A stretch of 64,000 bases of DNA from CAVQBP01 sp963740945 (GCA_963740945.1 CAVUGE010000034.1:62001-126000), one strand, 5' to 3'; counted from the first letter of the stretch, positions 53,899 to 63,508 are shown. A program made the numbers and translations. Notes: generated by a model from the letters alone, not told the origin.

Positions 53899-55905
53899 AT
53901 GCATTTAAAAAATATCATCTTTATCCTGTTCTTTATTTTTGCAATTGGACTATTTGTATGGAGCTGTAAAAATTTATACAAATATATGATGGTTGCTAAG
54001 AAAAAAGATGATAGGTTTGATAGACCCGGTGAGAGATTAAAAAGAGTTTGGACAATAGCTTTCGGGCAGACGAAGCTGCTGAGAGATCCAAAAGCAGGTA
54101 TTCTTCATTTTTTAATTTTCTGGGGATTTGTTCTTTTTCTTTTTGTTGTACTTGAAGCAATAATTCAAGGATTTTATTCACCGTTCAGTTTTGCATTTAC
54201 CAGTCCGTTTTACCTGGTTATTACTTTTATACAGGATATCCTGGGATTATTGGTTATTGCAGCATGTTTATATGCATTATACCGCAGATATATTCAGCAT
54301 ATTAAAAGACTTGAAGTGGGAATCGTAGGTAAACTTGATGCAGCAGTAATATTAGTATTAATCATACTGGTGGTCGTTTCAATGTTCGGAGAGAATATTT
54401 CATTAATTGCAAAACATAACTTTATTTTGGGAGATAATGAGTTCCGGCCTGTTTCTTATTATCTAAGCAGATTATTTTACATAAACGGGCAGACTAATGC
54501 AGCGGCATTTTATGAAATATTCTGGTGGTCACACGTATTTTTTGTTTTTGGCTTTTTGAATTATCTTCCATATTCAAAACATTTACATGTATTGACTTCA
54601 ATACCGAATACCTATTTTGCTAAATTAAAGCCGAGAAAAAATACATTAGATCCGATTAATTTAGAGGATGAGAATGCAGAAGTTTTCGGTGCAGCAGACA
54701 TTGAACAGCTTTCGTGGAAGCAAATTTTAGATGGATATACATGCACGGAGTGCGGGAGATGTACGGCTGCATGTCCGGCGGCAACAGTGGGTAAATCATT
54801 ATCCCCTAGAAAGATAATTGTTGATATAAGACGCCGGACAAAAGACAAAGCACCCCTTTTAGCAGAAGGGAAGAATGAAGGCGATATATTTGAAAAAACA
54901 CTTGTTCACGATTATATTTCAGATACAGAACTATGGCAATGTACAACATGCAATGCATGCGTACAGGAATGCCCGGTAATGATTGAGCATGTGGATTCAA
55001 TTGTAGATATGCGCAGAAATCTTGTACTTACGGAAGCTCAATTTCCTTCTAATTTAAATAATGTTTTTAAAAGCATTGAAACTAATTTTACTCCCTGGGC
55101 CTTTAATCAAGCAGACCGTGCAAACTGGGCAGAAGGAATGAATATCAAAACAATGGCTGAAGATCCGGATTGTGAAATCTTATTCTGGGTAGGATGTGCA
55201 GGCTCTTTTGACAACCGTTATAAGAAGGTAACACAGGCATTTGCATCCATAATGGAGAGAGCCAATGTTAATTTCCGGATATTGGGAACTGAAGAAAAAT
55301 GCAACGGTGATACAGCCCGGCGTCTTGGGAATGAATATTTAGCACAAATGATGATCCGGGAAAATATAGCAACATTGAATAATTATAGTGTGAAGAAAAT
55401 TGTTACCGCATGCCCGCATTGTTTTCATTCACTTGGAAATGAGTATAAACAGTTCGGCGGAAATTATGAAGTTATGCATCATTCACAGCTTATAAAAGAA
55501 TTAATTGATGAAAACAAAATTCAGTTAAAAAATCAAAGCGATAATAAGAAAAAAGTTACCTATCATGATTCTTGTTATCTTGGAAGGTATAATGAAGTTT
55601 ATGAGGCTCCCCGTAGATCTATAACAAGTTCAGGGAATTTAGAATTAATTGAAATGGAGAGAAAAAAGAGCAGAGGATTCTGCTGCGGTGCCGGAGGGGG
55701 CAGGATGTTTCTTGAAGACGAAGAGGGGGGAAGAATTAATATTGAACGTACAAAAGAAGCGCTTGCAACCGGAGCAGAAACTGTTGCTTCAGCATGCCCT
55801 TTTTGTATGACAATGCTGACAGATGGAGTTAAACATTTTGATAAATCAGAGGAAGTGGCGGTAAAAGATATTGCCGAAATTGTTCTAGAAAACTTAATTA
55901 ACTAA
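53899..55905 (+). CDS. FadF-like membrane iron-sulfur oxidoreductase
   Basis: The 668 residues combine an N-terminal NarI-like membrane domain (about five helices in residues 1-235), two 4Fe-4S motifs (CTECGRCTAACP and CTTCNACVQECP, about residues 281-365) and two CCG domains (around WVGCAGSFDNRY and TACPHCFHSLG, then CGAGGGRMF and SACPFCMTML). This layout matches heterodisulfide-reductase-like proteins such as FadF, thought to pass electrons from ETF to the quinone pool in beta-oxidation. That fits the acyl-CoA synthetase in this window. No etf genes are adjacent. Confidence 0.88.
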   Translation: MHLKNIIFILFFIFAIGLFVWSCKNLYKYMMVAKKKDDRFDRPGERLKRVWTIAFGQTKLLRDPKAGILHFLIFWGFVLFLFVVLEAIIQGFYSPFSFAFTSPFYLVITFIQDILGLLVIAACLYALYRRYIQHIKRLEVGIVGKLDAAVILVLIILVVVSMFGENISLIAKHNFILGDNEFRPVSYYLSRLFYINGQTNAAAFYEIFWWSHVFFVFGFLNYLPYSKHLHVLTSIPNTYFAKLKPRKNTLDPINLEDENAEVFGAADIEQLSWKQILDGYTCTECGRCTAACPAATVGKSLSPRKIIVDIRRRTKDKAPLLAEGKNEGDIFEKTLVHDYISDTELWQCTTCNACVQECPVMIEHVDSIVDMRRNLVLTEAQFPSNLNNVFKSIETNFTPWAFNQADRANWAEGMNIKTMAEDPDCEILFWVGCAGSFDNRYKKVTQAFASIMERANVNFRILGTEEKCNGDTARRLGNEYLAQMMIRENIATLNNYSVKKIVTACPHCFHSLGNEYKQFGGNYEVMHHSQLIKELIDENKIQLKNQSDNKKKVTYHDSCYLGRYNEVYEAPRRSITSSGNLELIEMERKKSRGFCCGAGGGRMFLEDEEGGRINIERTKEALATGAETVASACPFCMTMLTDGVKHFDKSEEVAVKDIAEIVLENLIN

Positions 55906-55932
55906 TTTAACATTCATTCATTAGGAGGATTC

Positions 55933-56133
55933 ATGAATAAATATGAGGACCTATTACAAGCAGTTAGAAATTTACAGACCGATTTTGAAAAATTTTTCGA
56001 GAAAGGTCAGGCTGCTGCCGGTACACGTGCTCGAAAAGGTTTAAGTGATCTGAGGAAATTAGCTCAGGATGTACGTAAAGAGATTCAGGACGTTAAAGCT
56101 TCAAGAAAATCTGAAAAGACAAGCAATCCATAA
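55933..56133 (+). CDS. Histone H1-like small protein
   Basis: The 66 residues begin MNKYEDLLQAVRNLQTDFEK and end with a Lys/Arg/Ser-rich tail (DVKASRKSEKTS). This is the compact form of the histone H1-like family found in Bacteroidota, a helical pair with a basic C-terminus. AGGAGG lies before the ATG. It is followed by a strong terminator. DNA-binding is likely but not proven for this short form. Confidence 0.85.
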   Translation: MNKYEDLLQAVRNLQTDFEKFFEKGQAAAGTRARKGLSDLRKLAQDVRKEIQDVKASRKSEKTSNP

Positions 56134-56155
56134 GTCGTATTGTTTTTGTTTTTAT

Positions 56156-56189
56156 AAGGCTGAATTACAAAAATAATTCAGCCTTTTTT
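56156..56189 (+). terminator. Rho-independent terminator
   Basis: A perfect 12-bp stem (56156-56167 with 56174-56185), a CAAAAA loop and a run of T follow the H1-like gene by 22 bp. It ends the FadF-like / H1-like unit. Confidence 0.92.
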
Positions 56190-56251
56190 AAAATAACAAA
56201 TAACAAATAACATTCGTAGTTTATTGGCAGCGCTCCACGTTTGAATATTGA

Positions 56252-56349
56252 AAAAATGACATCTTTAAAAAGATAAATCATGTCCAATTTATTATTAAAA
56301 TGTAAGTTCGGCTAAAGCCTAATTTTTAGAAAGTAAAGATGTCATCTTT
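56252..56349. mobile_element. MITE-like element, copy 2 (98 bp)
   Basis: Left end AAAAATGACATCTTT (56252-56266, one change from copy 1) and right end AAAGATGTCATCTTT (56335-56349) are inverted. Interior and 3' flank match the copy at 20177-20275. The ATG inside its right end at 56339 opens the CapA-like gene. Confidence 0.75.
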
Positions 56350-57607
56350 AATATACAGGATATTCCGTAACTTGAGTTATTTATCCTTTTTATTTCCTTC
56401 ATTAATCTTTTCGCAAAACATTCCTGATAATCCGGTTGTTACCATTTCAATTTCCGCCGTGGGTGATTTAATGTGCCACGAAGAGCAGTATAATAGTGCA
56501 AAATTAAGAAATGGTAAATATGATTTTAATCCGTCTTTTCAGTTTATAAAAAAATATTTAATCAATTCAGATTTTACATTTGGAAATTTAGAAACTGTAA
56601 CGGCCGGGAAATACAGGGGCTATTCAACCTATCCTCTTTTTAATACGCCCGATACGTATATAACAGCATTAAAGAATGCAGGGTTTGATCTTTTAACAAC
56701 GGCAAATAACCACTCACTTGATCAGGGAAAAACAGGGATATTAAGAACAATTGAGGAATTAAATAAAAATGAAATCAATTATACCGGTACATTTAAATCG
56801 CAGCGGGACAGAGATTCAATAAGGATTTTTAATATTAAAGGAATTAAAATTGCATTTCTTGCATATACTTACGGTACAAATGGGAATCTAATTCCTCCGT
56901 ATGATCCTTATTTAATCAATATAATTAAACCTTCCCTAATTGATAAAGATATAAAAAGTGCACGAAGAGCAGGGGCGGAAATTGTACTCGTTTATTTTCA
57001 TTCCGGCATGGAATATAGTTCCAGGCCTAATTCTTACCAGCGGGAAATAGTAAAAGATGCAATCAATGCAGGGGCAGACATTATAATTGGAAGTCATCCT
57101 CATGTTGTACAGCCGGTACAATATTTCAAAACACGAAATGCACGGCTTTATACCGGTATAATTGCATATTCGCTGGGGAACTTTTTTACAGCGCAGGGTC
57201 ATCGATTTACCCAAGCGGGAATTATGTTTAATTTTAAGATATCGAAAAATATTCCGAATGATTCTATATATATCTCACTAGTAAGCTATGCTCCTACTTT
57301 TGTATTTAACGGCAAAATAGACGGCATAAAAGAATATTATATACTACCCTCCGAAGAAGCGGTTAATAATCCTTCTTATACATTTTTAACAAACAATGAT
57401 TTATTTGAAATTAGACAATCTATCGGTGATACAAAAAGAATTCTTTCCAAATATACATCGAATATCAAGATATATGATTATAAAAAGGATATTTTAGAAC
57501 AACTAAGAGAACTTGCCGTACCATCTTCGTTAGAGAGGCCAAAAATATTCTGGAAACTATCACATCCCGGACCTACCATATACAGTTTGATATATTTTTC
57601 TAAATAG
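56339..57607 (+). CDS. CapA-family metallophosphoesterase-like protein
   Basis: The protein of up to 422 residues has the CapA/PGA_cap fold: ISAVGDLMCHEEQ, FGNLETVTAG, TTANNHSLDQGKTGI, LVYFHSGMEY and GSHPHVVQPVQ in order. A signal peptide (SYLSFLFPSLIFSQ) shows export. The only ATG before the fold lies in the right end of a mobile repeat (56339), so the first dozen residues are repeat-encoded; a TTG at 56374 gives a shorter, normal signal peptide. Relatives act in capsule anchoring or as phosphodiesterases; no poly-glutamate genes are near. Confidence 0.85.
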   Translation: MSSLIYRIFRNLSYLSFLFPSLIFSQNIPDNPVVTISISAVGDLMCHEEQYNSAKLRNGKYDFNPSFQFIKKYLINSDFTFGNLETVTAGKYRGYSTYPLFNTPDTYITALKNAGFDLLTTANNHSLDQGKTGILRTIEELNKNEINYTGTFKSQRDRDSIRIFNIKGIKIAFLAYTYGTNGNLIPPYDPYLINIIKPSLIDKDIKSARRAGAEIVLVYFHSGMEYSSRPNSYQREIVKDAINAGADIIIGSHPHVVQPVQYFKTRNARLYTGIIAYSLGNFFTAQGHRFTQAGIMFNFKISKNIPNDSIYISLVSYAPTFVFNGKIDGIKEYYILPSEEAVNNPSYTFLTNNDLFEIRQSIGDTKRILSKYTSNIKIYDYKKDILEQLRELAVPSSLERPKIFWKLSHPGPTIYSLIYFSK

Positions 57608-57619
57608 AAAAATTAAAGT

Positions 57620-58345
57620 ATGATTAGAAAAGAATTAAAAAATAAAGGTTTCGGAAAAAAAGAAAGTTTTCAATGGAGGGGTGAACAGGTATCACGGCTG
57701 GAAGGATTTAGTGATGCGGTCTTTGCTTTTGCAGTAACACTTCTTGTAGTTTCTCTCTCGGTTCCGAATACATTTACAGAATTAATGCAATTGGTAAAGG
57801 GCTTTGCAGCATTCGGAATCAGCTTTACACTCTTAATTATAATCTGGTATACCCATTATATGTTTTTCAGGAGGTACGGATTAAATGATAAATTCACAAT
57901 TATTGTGAACTCAATATTGTTATTTGTTGTACTCTTCTATATTTATCCTCTAAAATTTTTATTTACTTTAGTTGTTTACCAGATTTTAGGAAAAACTACC
58001 GTGATGATTGAAGCATCACAGTCTTCAAGCCTGATGATTATTTATTCGGTGGGATATTCAGCTATATTTTTAATATTTGTAATCCTTTATATTCATGCAT
58101 ACAGGCTGCGGGAGTATCTTGAGTTAAACCGCTATGAAGTTTTTTATACAAAATACCAGCTACAGGTTTTTATGTCCCATGTTCTTGTTTCATTAATTTC
58201 AATAATAATTTCAATAACCGGCGGGCAAAGTTTAATTGCGTATTCGGGTCTTGTCTATTTTCTTTTGGGTCCGATTTTATCCATACATGGTTGGATAATG
58301 GGTAAAAAGGGGAGGGTAATAAAAGAAGAATTGAACATGATTTAA
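57620..58345 (+). CDS. TMEM175-family (DUF1211) potassium channel-like protein
   Basis: The 241 residues have six membrane helices. The first carries RLEGFSDAVFAFAVTLLVV, the R-x3-FSD filter motif of TMEM175. Bacterial members form tetramers that conduct potassium with modest selectivity. It starts 12 bp after the CapA-like gene and may be read with it. The convergent gap after it is a NNCAAG-type hexamer tract (58362-58400). Confidence 0.87.
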   Translation: MIRKELKNKGFGKKESFQWRGEQVSRLEGFSDAVFAFAVTLLVVSLSVPNTFTELMQLVKGFAAFGISFTLLIIIWYTHYMFFRRYGLNDKFTIIVNSILLFVVLFYIYPLKFLFTLVVYQILGKTTVMIEASQSSSLMIIYSVGYSAIFLIFVILYIHAYRLREYLELNRYEVFYTKYQLQVFMSHVLVSLISIIISITGGQSLIAYSGLVYFLLGPILSIHGWIMGKKGRVIKEELNMI

Positions 58346-58393
58346 ATTTCTGGCTGCACCTGCTTGAACTTGAACTTACACTTGAACTTGAAC

Positions 58394-58996
58394 TTATGCC
58401 CGTTTTTTGTTTATAAAATATCTAATTAGGAAATATATTAGAACGAGAACAAGGATTATAATTCCGATTAATAGAAGATGATGTTGGATCTTTTCGATAA
58501 GGGGCTGCCATTTTTCTCCGGTATAATATCCTAAAAGAATAAAAGTAACAGACCAGACAAATGCTCCCGAATATGCATATATAACAAATATTGGAATTTT
58601 TAATTTTGTTGAACCTGCAATGATTGCCACAATATGACGGACACCGGGAATAAAATATCCGAGAGTTAAAGTCCATTTACCTAACTTTTCAAACCACAAT
58701 TCTCCCTTATTAAGGCTTTTTTCAGAGATATGTAAGAATTTTCCTGCTTTTTTCAGAGCAAAAATTCCAAGAAGTCTGCCTAATAAATAGCTTAATGTAA
58801 TACCAGAAGCGCTGCCTAAAAAAGCACTGGTTATTACCGGAATTAAGGCCAACTCTCTTTTGCTTACCAGGTATCCCGATAAAGTAAGAAGAGTTTCATC
58901 AGGTACGGGAAGTCCTAGTATTCCTCCAGTAAGTAAAATATAAATGGCAACATAACCATATTTTGCCAGCCAGTATTCAATTGGGAAAAAGAGCAC
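58394..58996 (-). CDS. DedA-family membrane protein
   Basis: The 200-residue protein shows the DedA/SNARE-associated pattern: an N-terminal amphipathic helix, GLPVPDETLLTLSGYL, GSASGITLSYLLGRLLG and the signature FIPGVRHIVAIIAGSTKL. Members are thought to flip lipids, such as undecaprenyl phosphate or phosphatidylethanolamine. It is a single gene. Confidence 0.9.
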   Translation of the reverse strand: MLFFPIEYWLAKYGYVAIYILLTGGILGLPVPDETLLTLSGYLVSKRELALIPVITSAFLGSASGITLSYLLGRLLGIFALKKAGKFLHISEKSLNKGELWFEKLGKWTLTLGYFIPGVRHIVAIIAGSTKLKIPIFVIYAYSGAFVWSVTFILLGYYTGEKWQPLIEKIQHHLLLIGIIILVLVLIYFLIRYFINKKRA

Positions 58997-59068
58997 TTAT
59001 TTTAATATTTTTTTGTATAATATACTATTAAAGAAATTTTTAATAAAAAATTTTTGCAGGAAATATAG

Positions 59069-61384
59069 TTGAATCCGGTTAAAGTATTTTTATTAACAGG
59101 CACATGGAAAGATATTAAAGGGAAAAATGTACTTTTCTTTTACGGAATATCGGATTCCAAAGAGCCGGTTGAAATAAAAATAACCAACTATAAACCTGTC
59201 TTTTTCATCGAAAAGGGAGCTGATTTAAAAGATTTAAATTCTGTTTTTCTGCTTAAAAGTTTAAAGCTAAAATCCTTTGAAGGGAAACCTGTAGATGCGG
59301 TTTATTTTAACACACAGCGGGAACTTAGAACTGCTTCGGAAGACTTAATTTCCAATAGTGTAAAAATATTTGAATCGGATATCGATCCGGTCAAAAGATT
59401 TTTAATGGAAAAGAATGTGTATATGCAGCTTTCCATTGAGGGGGATTATACGATAAAAGATTCAGGCAGGAGACCAATGCTGTCTTTTACTAATCCAAAG
59501 ATAAAGCCTTGTGAAGCTAGCCCGGAATTTATAATTGCTTCAATTGATATTGAGACAGGAATAAATAACAATCAATTATATTCTATAGCAGTGCACTTGT
59601 CAGGAAAAAGCTTTGAGGAGAAGAAGGTATTTATACATGGTGATACAAAAAATAAAGATACAGATATTACTCACTACTATCCTACCGAACACGAATTATT
59701 AAACAGTTTTTTAAGATGGTTCAAAAGTTCTGACCCGGATATTATTATCGGCTGGCATGTTATAGGTTTTGATTTAATGTTTTTAGAAAGGAAGAGCAGA
59801 GAGCTGAATATTTCTTTCAATATAGGGCGTGGAGATTTCCCGGTATTCCTAAGGAAAAGAAAATCAGGAGGTTTTTTTGCCGATATTTCCGGCAGGGTAG
59901 TAATGGACGGACCGGTATTTTTAAGAACTGCTTTTTATTCATTTGAAGACTATAAGCTTGAAACAGTAGCTCAAAAATTATTGGGGGAAGGGAAAACAAT
60001 TACGGGAGAAAACAAACCTGAGGAGATTGAACATCTATTTTCAGAAGATAAGGTAAAACTGGCAGAATATAATTTAACCGATGCCGTGCTTGTCACTGAT
60101 ATTTTTAAAAAAACAGGTTTAATAGATCTAAATGTTAAGAGAAGTAAAATATCGGGATTATTTATGGATCAACTGGGAATGATGACAGCAGCATTCGATC
60201 ATTTTTATCTTCCTAAACTGCACAAAGCAGGGTATGCAGCTCCGAATATTAAAGATATAAAAGCAACGTCACACGCAGCAGGAGGATATGTATTTGATCC
60301 CAAACCGGGAATTTATGACGATGTTATTGTTCTTGATTTTAAATCGTTGTACCCATCCATAATCCAGACTTTCAAAATCGATCCTTTATCTTTACTTAAA
60401 AACGATATAAATACAATTAGGACGCCCGGAGGTTATAAGTTTTCATTAACGGAAAATGTCCTTCCTGATTTTATCGGGGAATTAATGAAAAGCAGAGCAG
60501 AGGCTAAAAGGAACAAGGATAAATACCTTTCACAGGCGGTAAAAATTTTAATGAACAGTTTTTATGGTGTAATGGGTTCATATGGATGCAGGTTTTATCA
60601 CCATGATCTTCCAACCGCAATTACCAGTACTGGGCACTGGCTTTTATTAGGGAGTAAGGAAAAACTAGAGGGAGAGGGGTATACTGTTATATATGGGGAT
60701 ACGGATTCACTTTTTGTAAAACTCCATGAAGGAAGCGAGGGAGAAACAACAGGACAAAATATTGCTGAAGATCTAAATTATTACTGGGAAGATAAGATTC
60801 ATAGAGATTTTGGATTGAAATCATTCCTGGAATTAGAATATGAAAAATATTATAAGAGGTTTATAATTACACCGGCAAGAGGGGGAGAAACCGGAGCGAA
60901 AAAGAGATATGCGGGGATACTATTAAAAGATAAAAAGGAAATATTAGAACTTGTGGGGATGGAATTCGTAAGATCAGACTGGACTAAATTAGCAAAGGAA
61001 TTCCAGGTTGAATTATATAAAAAAATTTTTCACGGAGACGACGTAACGGAATGGATAAAAACAATAGTCAAAAAAGTAAATGACGGTTCTTTTGATAATA
61101 AATTAATTTATCAAAAAAGGTTAAGAAAGAACTTAGAAGAATATGTTAAAAACATTCCGCCGCAGGTACGTGCAGCTAAAATGATAGATAGAAACAGCGG
61201 AACGATACAATACATAATTACCAAAAGGGGACCCATTCCTATTGAGCTGAAACATGATGATATTGATTACCAGCATTATATTGAAAAGCAGTTAAAGCCT
61301 ATAGCAGATTCAGTGCTGGTTTTATTAGGAAAGTCGTTTGATTCAATTGTTTCTATTTCTAATCAATTAAGTTTTTTTGATTAA
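59069..61384 (+). CDS. polB: DNA polymerase II (family B)
   Basis: The 771-residue family B polymerase has intact proofreading motifs (ASIDIETG, IIGWHVIGFDL and YNLTDAVLV) and polymerase motifs A (DFKSLYPSII), B (ILMNSFYGVMGS) and C (YGDTDSLF), followed by KKRYAG. It is therefore catalytically complete, with 3'-5' exonuclease. Pol II takes part in replication restart and translesion synthesis. The start is TTG at 59069 with AGGAAAT before it. No LexA box was recognised upstream. Confidence 0.93.
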   Translation: MNPVKVFLLTGTWKDIKGKNVLFFYGISDSKEPVEIKITNYKPVFFIEKGADLKDLNSVFLLKSLKLKSFEGKPVDAVYFNTQRELRTASEDLISNSVKIFESDIDPVKRFLMEKNVYMQLSIEGDYTIKDSGRRPMLSFTNPKIKPCEASPEFIIASIDIETGINNNQLYSIAVHLSGKSFEEKKVFIHGDTKNKDTDITHYYPTEHELLNSFLRWFKSSDPDIIIGWHVIGFDLMFLERKSRELNISFNIGRGDFPVFLRKRKSGGFFADISGRVVMDGPVFLRTAFYSFEDYKLETVAQKLLGEGKTITGENKPEEIEHLFSEDKVKLAEYNLTDAVLVTDIFKKTGLIDLNVKRSKISGLFMDQLGMMTAAFDHFYLPKLHKAGYAAPNIKDIKATSHAAGGYVFDPKPGIYDDVIVLDFKSLYPSIIQTFKIDPLSLLKNDINTIRTPGGYKFSLTENVLPDFIGELMKSRAEAKRNKDKYLSQAVKILMNSFYGVMGSYGCRFYHHDLPTAITSTGHWLLLGSKEKLEGEGYTVIYGDTDSLFVKLHEGSEGETTGQNIAEDLNYYWEDKIHRDFGLKSFLELEYEKYYKRFIITPARGGETGAKKRYAGILLKDKKEILELVGMEFVRSDWTKLAKEFQVELYKKIFHGDDVTEWIKTIVKKVNDGSFDNKLIYQKRLRKNLEEYVKNIPPQVRAAKMIDRNSGTIQYIITKRGPIPIELKHDDIDYQHYIEKQLKPIADSVLVLLGKSFDSIVSISNQLSFFD

Positions 61385-61440
61385 TTCTATAATATGTCCA
61401 AAATTTTCTAGGAATTTTAGATTTACACATAGAAAGTCAT

Positions 61441-61625
61441 TCTACCAAAACATTTCCTTCGCACTTTTGTCTTGACACAAAAGTGCCAAAAAGTCAAGAC
61501 TTTAAATAAATCGCTAAACTTTTACTCCATTCCGCTACAGAAAAAAAAACTCGCTGTCGCTCAAACAGTTTTTTCTGTTTAACGCTTCATTACGTAAAAT
61601 TTTTTAACGCGATTTATTTAAGGTC
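61441..61625. repeat. Dispersed inverted repeat after polB
   Basis: GCACTTTTGT and ACAAAAGTGC form a perfect 10-bp hairpin at about 61469-61494, followed by CAAAAAGTCAAGAC. TTTAAATAAATCGC near 61501 is mirrored by GCGATTTATTTAAGG near 61610. The same kind of sequence (TTGACACAAAAGTnCCAAAAAGTCAAG) is widely dispersed in genomes of this group. The first hairpin may also stop polB transcription. Confidence 0.65.
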
Positions 61626-61774
61626 GAGAATTTACATTTTCATTTTTATCTATTTATAATAAATAATCACTTCGCCTTAACCTGAAACTTTTCTTTTCAC
61701 CTTTATTTTGGACAGTTATGATCTTGATCATTATTAATTGTTTTTAAGGATGGCTATCATTAATTTTGTAAAAA

Positions 61775-61830
61775 GCGATGGAGTTCGCCTTAACCGTCCA
61801 AATTATCATTCCGGACTGATAACTCCTGAT
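61775..61830 (+). ncRNA. Fluoride riboswitch (crcB motif)
   Basis: GCGATGGAGTTCGCC is followed by TTAACCGTCC, then after a loop by GGACTGATAACTCCTGAT. This keeps the GAUGG core, the pairing GCGA/TCGC, the second stem GTCC/GGAC and the conserved CUGAUnnCUCCU. It lies 40 bp before crcB, so it should turn on expression when fluoride is bound. Confidence 0.88.
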
Positions 61831-61869
61831 TTGTTAAAATTTTAAGTAATTTAGATAGGAGATTACCAA

Positions 61870-62262
61870 GTGCAAAACTATATTATAGTATTTATTGGGG
61901 CAGGCTTTGGCGGAGCCTTAAGATATTGGGCATCGGATTTTGTTTATAAATTCCTTCCTTCTACATTTCCATATGGTACTTTATTTGTCAATATATTGGG
62001 GAGCTTTATTATCGGCTTTGTTATATATTATTTTGACAGCAATAAAATAATAAGCCATGATTTACGTTTATTTCTAACAACCGGTTTTTGCGGAGGGTTG
62101 ACTACCTTTTCAACATTTTCATTTGAAACGATAAATTTTTTAAAAGAAAGAGAATATTACCTTGCAGGGAGCAATGCTTTATTAAATGTATTTTTAACAT
62201 TGGCAGCATTATTTATTTCTTATAAAATTTCCAACCTGCTGGTTGGTAAACTAAACTTTTAA
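61870..62262 (+). CDS. crcB: Fluoride channel/exporter
   Basis: The 130-residue Fluc protein has four membrane helices with GFGGALRYWASDF, YGTLFVNILGSF and TTGFCGGLTTFSTFS, which include the conserved Asn and Phe-box residues of the pore. It works as a dual-topology dimer. The start is GTG at 61870 with TAGGAGATT before it. A fluoride riboswitch lies upstream and a DUF190 gene follows 13 bp on. Confidence 0.95.
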   Translation: MQNYIIVFIGAGFGGALRYWASDFVYKFLPSTFPYGTLFVNILGSFIIGFVIYYFDSNKIISHDLRLFLTTGFCGGLTTFSTFSFETINFLKEREYYLAGSNALLNVFLTLAALFISYKISNLLVGKLNF

Positions 62263-62275
62263 CCGGAGTTTACAT

Positions 62276-62635
62276 ATGGAGCTAAAAGGAGAGGCAAAGT
62301 TATTAAGAATATTTGTAGGAGAGACAGATATTATTTCGCACATCCCGGTATATGAAAAAATTGTACAGGAAGCCCGTAAAATACATTTGGCAGGGGCAAC
62401 TGTTTATAAGGGGGTTATGGGATTCGGAAGAACAAGCCGGATTCATACTGCAAAAATTCTCAGACTTTCGGAAGATATGCCATTAGTAATCGAGATAGTA
62501 GATGAAGCCGATAAGATTGAGAAATTTTTACCCCTATTGCATGATATTTTTGAAGAATCAAAGAGTGGTGGATTGATTACTATCGAGAAAGTTGAAATTA
62601 TTAAGTATGTTGTTGGGAATAAAAGAAGTGTATAA
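62276..62635 (+). CDS. DUF190 protein
   Basis: The 119-residue PII-like protein has LLRIFVGETDI, LAGATVYKGVMGFG and LPLVIEIVDE-like strands (here MPLVIEIVDE). DUF190 proteins are trimeric, related to PII signal proteins, and are often found beside crcB. It is therefore expected to share riboswitch control and to have a part in fluoride resistance that is not yet defined. Confidence 0.92.
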   Translation: MELKGEAKLLRIFVGETDIISHIPVYEKIVQEARKIHLAGATVYKGVMGFGRTSRIHTAKILRLSEDMPLVIEIVDEADKIEKFLPLLHDIFEESKSGGLITIEKVEIIKYVVGNKRSV

Positions 62636-62679
62636 CGAAAAACGAAAGTTCTAATTCTAATTTCGGGGGTGACCAAAAA

Positions 62680-62836
62680 GTAGAGATTGTCATGCTGAAC
62701 TTGATTCAGCATCTGTTTTCAGCGCAAAATTACAAGGTTAGATTCCGGGTCAAGCCCGGAATGACACTTTTTAGTCAACCCCTTTGGGTTTTATTGTTAT
62801 TTTATATTATCTACAATAATATCACACCTTCGGTGT
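62680..62836. repeat. Two short dispersed repeats
   Basis: TTGTCATGCTGAACTTGATT, CAGCATCTG and a matching ATTCCGGGTCAAGCCCGGAAT hairpin segment (inner GGGTCAAGCCC) lie at 62690-62766. An AATAAT-head hairpin, ACACC-TTC-GGTGT, lies at 62824-62836. The rest of the 336-bp gap is AT-rich without a gene. Confidence 0.6.
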
Positions 62837-62971
62837 TGAAAATTGTCCTATGAGAGATGGGTCCCAAATACTGGTAGTAACCTCTTTATAAAATGATGGA
62901 ATGATAGATAATGGAAAGTCTTTGTTCAGAACGGTAATATTACTTAACTTTTATAATAATATATTTGAATT

Positions 62972-63508
62972 ATGGAAACATTTATATCAATTTTAAGAGG
63001 GATTAATGTCGGCGGGAATAGAATAGTCCCAATTAAAGAACTAAAATCTTTATATGAAGATATAGGATTTAAGAATGTAATTACATACATCCAGAGCGGT
63101 AATGTTATTTTTGAAGCTAACAAGGTTTCAAACTTGTCCGGTAAAATTGAAAAGAAAATTAAGGAAAAATTTCAATTAGAAGTTCCTGTAATTATAAGAA
63201 GTGTTGATGAAATGAGAGCTGCAATTGCAGCTAATCCTTTTATAGAACAGAATGGTATAGATATAAGTAAACTGCATATAACTTTTCTTTCAGATACTCC
63301 TAATAAACCTGACCTGGAAAATATTAAAAAGTATGATTATTCTCCGGATAAATTTATTATAATAAATAATGAAGTATATCTATTTTGTCCAAATGGTTAT
63401 GGATCATCTAAACTATCCAATAGTTTTTTTGAAAATAAGCTGAAGGTAAAAGCAACAACCAGAAATTGGAAAACAGTTAATAAACTGGTAGAATTATCAG
63501 GCAAATGA
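62972..63508 (+). CDS. DUF1697 protein
   Basis: The 178-residue protein has the DUF1697 start ISILRGINVGGNRIVPIKEL, then VITYIQSGNVIFEA and KATTRNWKTVNKLVEL at its end. The family is widespread but its role is unknown. It stands alone; a NNCAAG-type tract begins just past its stop. Confidence 0.9.
   Translation: METFISILRGINVGGNRIVPIKELKSLYEDIGFKNVITYIQSGNVIFEANKVSNLSGKIEKKIKEKFQLEVPVIIRSVDEMRAAIAANPFIEQNGIDISKLHITFLSDTPNKPDLENIKKYDYSPDKFIIINNEVYLFCPNGYGSSKLSNSFFENKLKVKATTRNWKTVNKLVELSGK

Noticed and set aside
61660..61730. Second, degenerate fluoride riboswitch
   Set aside because: CTTCGCCTTAACC and GGACAGTTATGATCTTGAT resemble parts of the real one, but the GAUGG core and stem pairings are missing.
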